Source: Rubrobacter_D sp963840835 (lineage in GTDB: Bacteria > Actinomycetota > Rubrobacteria > Rubrobacterales > Rubrobacteraceae). Taken from it: 64,000 nt of DNA. The notes beneath the pieces were generated by a model. The model was not told the DNA's origin. It did not search any database and saw only the letters and a list, made by a program, of their open reading frames with translations. The stretch is taken from contig CAWJAM010000014.1 of assembly GCA_963840835.1 (NCBI GenBank), positions 359,177 through 423,176 on the forward strand, in the 5' to 3' direction. The position numbers were made by a program, and so were the translations under genes. Positions 60,739-64,000 of the stretch are shown here, piece after piece; position 1 is the stretch's first letter, and every line of letters starts with the position of its first letter.

Positions 60739-63531
60739 ATGGCGGCTCCGCCCGGCGGCACGGTAACCTTTCTGTTCACCGACATCGAGGGCTCGAGCAG
60801 GATGTGGGAGAAGAGCCCGGAGAGGATGCGTACCGCTCTCGCCCGCCACGACCGGATCCTGCGGAGCGCCATCGAAGCCCACTGGGGCCACGTCTTCAAG
60901 ACGGTGGGAGATGCCTTCTGCGCCGCATTCCCCACCGCCCCCGAGGCCCTGGAGGCAGCCCTCTCTGCCCAGCGAGCACTGCTGGTAAACAAAGACTGGG
61001 GTGAGGCCGGAGCCCCACTGGTGCGCATGGCCTTGCACACGGGGAGCGCCGAGGAGAGAGACGGGGACTACTTCGGCCCTCCCCTGAACCGGGTCGCCAG
61101 GCTCCTGTCTGCGGGGCACGGGGGACAGACCCTCCTCTCTCTGCCGGCCCAGGAGCTGGTGCGTGATCAACTGCCGGTGGGTGCACAACTGCGGGATCTA
61201 GGAGAACACCGCCTGAAGGACCTCGCCCGTCCCGAGCGCGTCTTCGAGATCCTGGCGCCGGATCTGCCCGCCAGGTTTCCTCCTCTGAGAACGCTCGAGA
61301 GCCGGCCGAACAACCTGCCCATGCAACCCACCCCGCTCGTTGGGCGCGAGAGGGAGGTGGAGGACATCCGAGGGCGGCTTCTGGCTCCCGAGGTGCGCCT
61401 CCTTACCCTCACCGGTCCGGGGGGGACGGGCAAGACCCGCCTGGCGCTGCAGGCGGCGGCGGACCTCCTGGATGAGTTCGAGGACGGCGTCTTCTTCGTG
61501 GCGCTCGCCACCCTCACCGACCCCACGCTAGTCGCCTCGACCGTCGCGCAGGCGCTCGACGTGAGGGAGAGCGGGGACCAAACGCTCATCGAGGGAGTGA
61601 AAGACTACCTCAAGGACAAACGGCTTCTGCTGGTGCTGGACAACTTCGAGCAGGTGCTGGAAGCCGCTCCGCTGGCGGGCGAGTTGCTGTCCGCCCCCCG
61701 CCTCAAGGTCCTCGCTACAAGCCGCATCCCGCTCGGGGTCTACGGGGAGCACGAGTACGCGGTGCCGCCGCTCGCGATCCCTGACCCGAAGCGCCTGCCC
61801 GGCCTCGAGGCCCTCTCCCAGTACGAGGCGGTCAGGCTCTTCATAGAGAGGGCGCGGGCCGCCAAGGTGGACTTCGCGGTCACCAACGAGAATGCCCCGG
61901 CGGTAGCCGAGATCTGCGCCCGTCTCGACGGCCTGCCGCTCGCCATAGAACTGGCCGCGGCGAGGGTGAAGCTCCTGCCGCCAAATGCCATGCTCGGCAG
62001 GCTCGGGCGGCGCCTCAAGCTCCTGACCGGGGGAGCGCGCGACCTGCCCGAGAGGCAGAGGACCCTCAGGGGCGCCATAGAGTGGAGCCACACGCTGCTC
62101 GACGAAGGCGAGAAGTCGCTCTTCGCCCGGATGGCCATCTTCTCCGGCGGCCGCACCCTCGAGGCCGTGGAGGCAGTCTGCGACGCGGAAGGAGATCTAC
62201 CCGTAGACACCTTCGAGGGCGTCTCCTCCCTCCTGGACAAGAGCCTCGTAAGGAAGGAGGAAGGACCGGAGGACGAGCCCCGGTTCATCATGCTCGAAAC
62301 CATCCACGAGTACGCCCGCGAGAAACTCCAACAGAGCGGGGAGGCAGAGGAGATCGGGCGCGCTCACACGGAATACTTCCTGGCTCTTGCGGAAGAGGCC
62401 GAGCCCGAGTTGACGGGTGCGGATCAGGCGGGGTGGTTGGAGCGACTCGAAGCCGAGCACGACAACCTGAGGGCGGCGCTCTCTTGGTCGCTCGAAGGCG
62501 AAGACCCGGAGCTGGGGCTCAGGCTGGCAAACGCGCTCTCGTACTTCTGGTTCGTGCGCGGGTACTGGAGCGAAGGTCGCGGATGGCTGGAGGAGGCGTT
62601 GGCGGGGAACGCCGGGGCCCTGCCCGAGGCGCGGGCGAAGGCGCTCAGGGTACTGGCGAGCCTGGCGGTGGAGCAGGGCGACTTCGGGCGGGGGGGAACG
62701 TCCGCCCAAGAGGCCCTGACGCTTTACCAGGGACTGGGGGACCAAAAGGGCGTCGCTGACTCCCTCTGCGAATTGGGATGGGCGTCCCTGTACCAGGGCG
62801 ACTACGAGCAGGCCGAGGCGCTCTACGAAGAAGGCCTGGCGGCTGCCCGGCAGTCGAATGACGCCTGGAGCATCGCCTTCGCACTGAACGCCCTCTCGGC
62901 CCTTATTAGCGACCGGGGCGACTACGAGCGGGCTGAGGCGTTGTGGGAGGAGTCCCTGGCGTTGGGCCGGAAGCTGGGAGACCGCCAACGGGTGAGGGCC
63001 GTGCTCATCAACATGGGGTACGTCACAGCGGCCCGGGGTGACTTCGAGCGGGCCGGGGCCCTCCTCGAAGAGGGCCTGGCAATGTCCAGGGAGTCGAAAG
63101 ATCTGTATACCAACACGACTGCCTTGCTTGGCCTCGGGATTGTGGAGACGCGTCGGGGCGAGCACGGGCGGGCCAAGATGCTGCTCGAGGAGGGCCTGGT
63201 GCTGAGCAGGAAGTTGGGGAGCATGGTCAACGCCGCCGAGATCCTGGAGACACTGGCGGAGATGGCCGGGGCATTAGGGGACGGCACACGGGCGGCGCGG
63301 CAGTGGGGTGCTGCCGACACCCTGCGCGAAGTCACCGGCTCCCCCTGGGCGCCCCAGGAAAGAAGGCTGCACGAGCCCTACCTGGCCGCCGTCCGTTCCG
63401 GAGTGGACGAAACGGTCTGGAGGGCGGCGTGGGAAGAGGGGCAAGCCATGACTCTGGAGGATGCCATCGCTTACGCCCTGGAGGACAGGAGTCCGGCCGC
63501 GAAGCCGCCCAGGAGCCCGCCTGCGCCGTAG
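60739..63531 (+). CDS. class III nucleotide cyclase / NB-ARC-like ATPase / TPR regulator
   Basis: 930 residues. Residues ~8-175 are a class III adenylyl/guanylyl cyclase domain with both metal Asp (FTDIEGSSRMW, FKTVGDAFCAAF). ~200-450 is a signal-transduction ATPase with Walker A GPGGTGKTRLAL, Walker B LLLVLDNFEQVL, and LPLAIELAAARV. ~580-880 are TPR pairs (QGDYEQAEALYEEGLAAAR, RGDYERAEALWEESLALGR, RGDFERAGALLEEGLAMSR). The natural end looks like AIAYALED; the last ~14 residues (SPAAKPPRSPPAP) are antisense to the truncated MFS gene. Likely a cytoplasmic signalling protein. Confidence 0.88.
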   Translation: MAAPPGGTVTFLFTDIEGSSRMWEKSPERMRTALARHDRILRSAIEAHWGHVFKTVGDAFCAAFPTAPEALEAALSAQRALLVNKDWGEAGAPLVRMALHTGSAEERDGDYFGPPLNRVARLLSAGHGGQTLLSLPAQELVRDQLPVGAQLRDLGEHRLKDLARPERVFEILAPDLPARFPPLRTLESRPNNLPMQPTPLVGREREVEDIRGRLLAPEVRLLTLTGPGGTGKTRLALQAAADLLDEFEDGVFFVALATLTDPTLVASTVAQALDVRESGDQTLIEGVKDYLKDKRLLLVLDNFEQVLEAAPLAGELLSAPRLKVLATSRIPLGVYGEHEYAVPPLAIPDPKRLPGLEALSQYEAVRLFIERARAAKVDFAVTNENAPAVAEICARLDGLPLAIELAAARVKLLPPNAMLGRLGRRLKLLTGGARDLPERQRTLRGAIEWSHTLLDEGEKSLFARMAIFSGGRTLEAVEAVCDAEGDLPVDTFEGVSSLLDKSLVRKEEGPEDEPRFIMLETIHEYAREKLQQSGEAEEIGRAHTEYFLALAEEAEPELTGADQAGWLERLEAEHDNLRAALSWSLEGEDPELGLRLANALSYFWFVRGYWSEGRGWLEEALAGNAGALPEARAKALRVLASLAVEQGDFGRGGTSAQEALTLYQGLGDQKGVADSLCELGWASLYQGDYEQAEALYEEGLAAARQSNDAWSIAFALNALSALISDRGDYERAEALWEESLALGRKLGDRQRVRAVLINMGYVTAARGDFERAGALLEEGLAMSRESKDLYTNTTALLGLGIVETRRGEHGRAKMLLEEGLVLSRKLGSMVNAAEILETLAEMAGALGDGTRAARQWGAADTLREVTGSPWAPQERRLHEPYLAAVRSGVDETVWRAAWEEGQAMTLEDAIAYALEDRSPAAKPPRSPPAP

Positions 63532-64000
63532 GCCGCGTTGAGGAAGCCAGCCCCCTCTCCCCCGAGCCCGTAGGCCTCCTCCGCCAGGACGACCGTCAGG
63601 GTCCAGAAGGCTCCACCGACCATCGCGAGGCTTACGACGGCCAGGGTCAGGAAGGCGAGCACGCCTTCGTTCTCCCGGAACAGAAAACGGAAGCCCGCGA
63701 GCGTCTCCGACATCCAGCCTTCCTCCTCCCCGGCTTCCGGACGCTCCGGGGCCTCGCGCGGGGGAATGCGCACGAAGAGGAGGGTCGCGGCGGAGACGAG
63801 GAAGGTGAGGCCGTTGATCAGGAAGGCGGCCTGCGGCACGCCGAGCAGAACGAGGACACCGCCCAAAGCCGGCCCCAGCACTAACGACACCGAGTCCATC
63901 TGGGTCCAGATGCTGTTGGCCTTGACCAAGTCCTCCTCGTCCCACACGAGCGGCGGCAAGACCGAGCTCATCGCCGGCTTGAAGAGGCTGGAGAGCACCG
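63471..64000 (-). CDS. MFS transporter, C-terminally truncated and cut by window edge
   Basis: The visible part covers helices ~4-7 of a major facilitator (PAMSSVLPPLVWDEEDLVKANS, DSVSLVLGPALGGVLVLLGV, AFLINGLTFLVSAATLLFV, MVGGAFWTLTVVLAEEAYGL). It then stops at 63471 after GGLLGGFAAGLLSSRA, where five or so helices should follow. It overlaps the tail of the cyclase-ATPase gene by 61 bp in antisense, marking a probable recombination junction. Probably non-functional. Confidence 0.75.
   Translation of the reverse strand, partial: VLSSLFKPAMSSVLPPLVWDEEDLVKANSIWTQMDSVSLVLGPALGGVLVLLGVPQAAFLINGLTFLVSAATLLFVRIPPREAPERPEAGEEEGWMSETLAGFRFLFRENEGVLAFLTLAVVSLAMVGGAFWTLTVVLAEEAYGLGGEGAGFLNAAYGAGGLLGGFAAGLLSSRA

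Noticed and set aside
1..64000. CRISPR arrays, intact insertion sequences, rRNA or functional tRNA genes
   Set aside because: No regularly spaced repeats, no complete transposase with terminal repeats, and no full cloverleaf were found on either strand; only an IS110 scrap and a degenerate tRNA end.

Overview
The window looks like chromosomal DNA of a high-GC actinobacterium, most probably Rubrobacter or a close relative. This is inferred from the GC-rich third codon positions, frequent GTG/TTG starts, many 4-base ATGA/GTGA gene overlaps, and the mix of families (polyol kinases, ECF41 and ECF42 sigma factors, RES/Xre, YtrA-type GntR/ABC modules). No rRNA or intact tRNA was found to fix the taxon.

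Layout. 1-14.4 kb is a sugar-alcohol/pentose catabolic island: three FGGY kinases, an AraM/EgsA-type glycerol-1-phosphate dehydrogenase, a polyol-permease-like MFS transporter, ribulose-phosphate 3-epimerase, a class II aldolase/epimerase, a zinc alcohol dehydrogenase, a frameshifted SDR, then GpsA and GlpD in tandem. 14.8-21.3 kb holds a membrane protein/GntR/ABC ATPase operon, a membrane-hydrolase/thermonuclease fusion, an HxlR-SCP2 regulator and a primary-type sigma factor. 21.3-25.4 kb is a decayed amine-use locus in which the permease is broken but a copper amine oxidase is intact. 25.6-26.5 kb is an Xre/RES toxin-antitoxin pair with a leaderless antitoxin.

The centrepiece is 28.36-39.30 kb, a tightly coupled five-gene operon. 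It contains a 2172-residue fully reducing type I polyketide synthase (KS-AT-DH-ER-KR-ACP, no thioesterase), a thioester reductase, a GT21-like glycosyltransferase, a PAPS-type sulfotransferase and a phosphopantetheinyl transferase. Together they read as a pathway for a methyl-branched fatty aldehyde or alcohol that is glycosylated and sulfated. The logic resembles cyanobacterial heterocyst glycolipid and mycobacterial sulfolipid synthesis, but I do not recognise this combination. The glycosyltransferase and sulfotransferase each carry one apparent single-base frameshift.

39.5-42.8 kb has a thioesterase, a Lys-rich small protein, a 22-residue membrane micropeptide with a perfect Shine-Dalgarno, and an ECF41 sigma factor with its carboxymuconolactone-decarboxylase partner behind a near-consensus ECF41 promoter. 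42.9-46.3 kb has an S41 peptidase and an Ig-like membrane protein sharing an upstream 11-bp direct-repeat box. 46.5-47.4 kb is a decayed second copy of the membrane/GntR/ABC operon. 47.3-57.6 kb is a graveyard: a frameshifted TPR protein, a split MauE-thioredoxin gene, IS110 debris, a shattered ECF42/DGPF pair, CPBP and FAD-oxidase remnants, a hydrolase/M23 chimera, and a degenerate tRNA-Gln end next to an excisionase tail. 57.7-64 kb contains a PIN toxin-antitoxin, a GAF/subtilase pair, a cyclase-ATPase-TPR regulator and a truncated MFS gene at the right edge.

Many genes differ from intact by single-base indels, often in G/C runs. Whether this is real decay or assembly error cannot be decided from the sequence and affects several calls.
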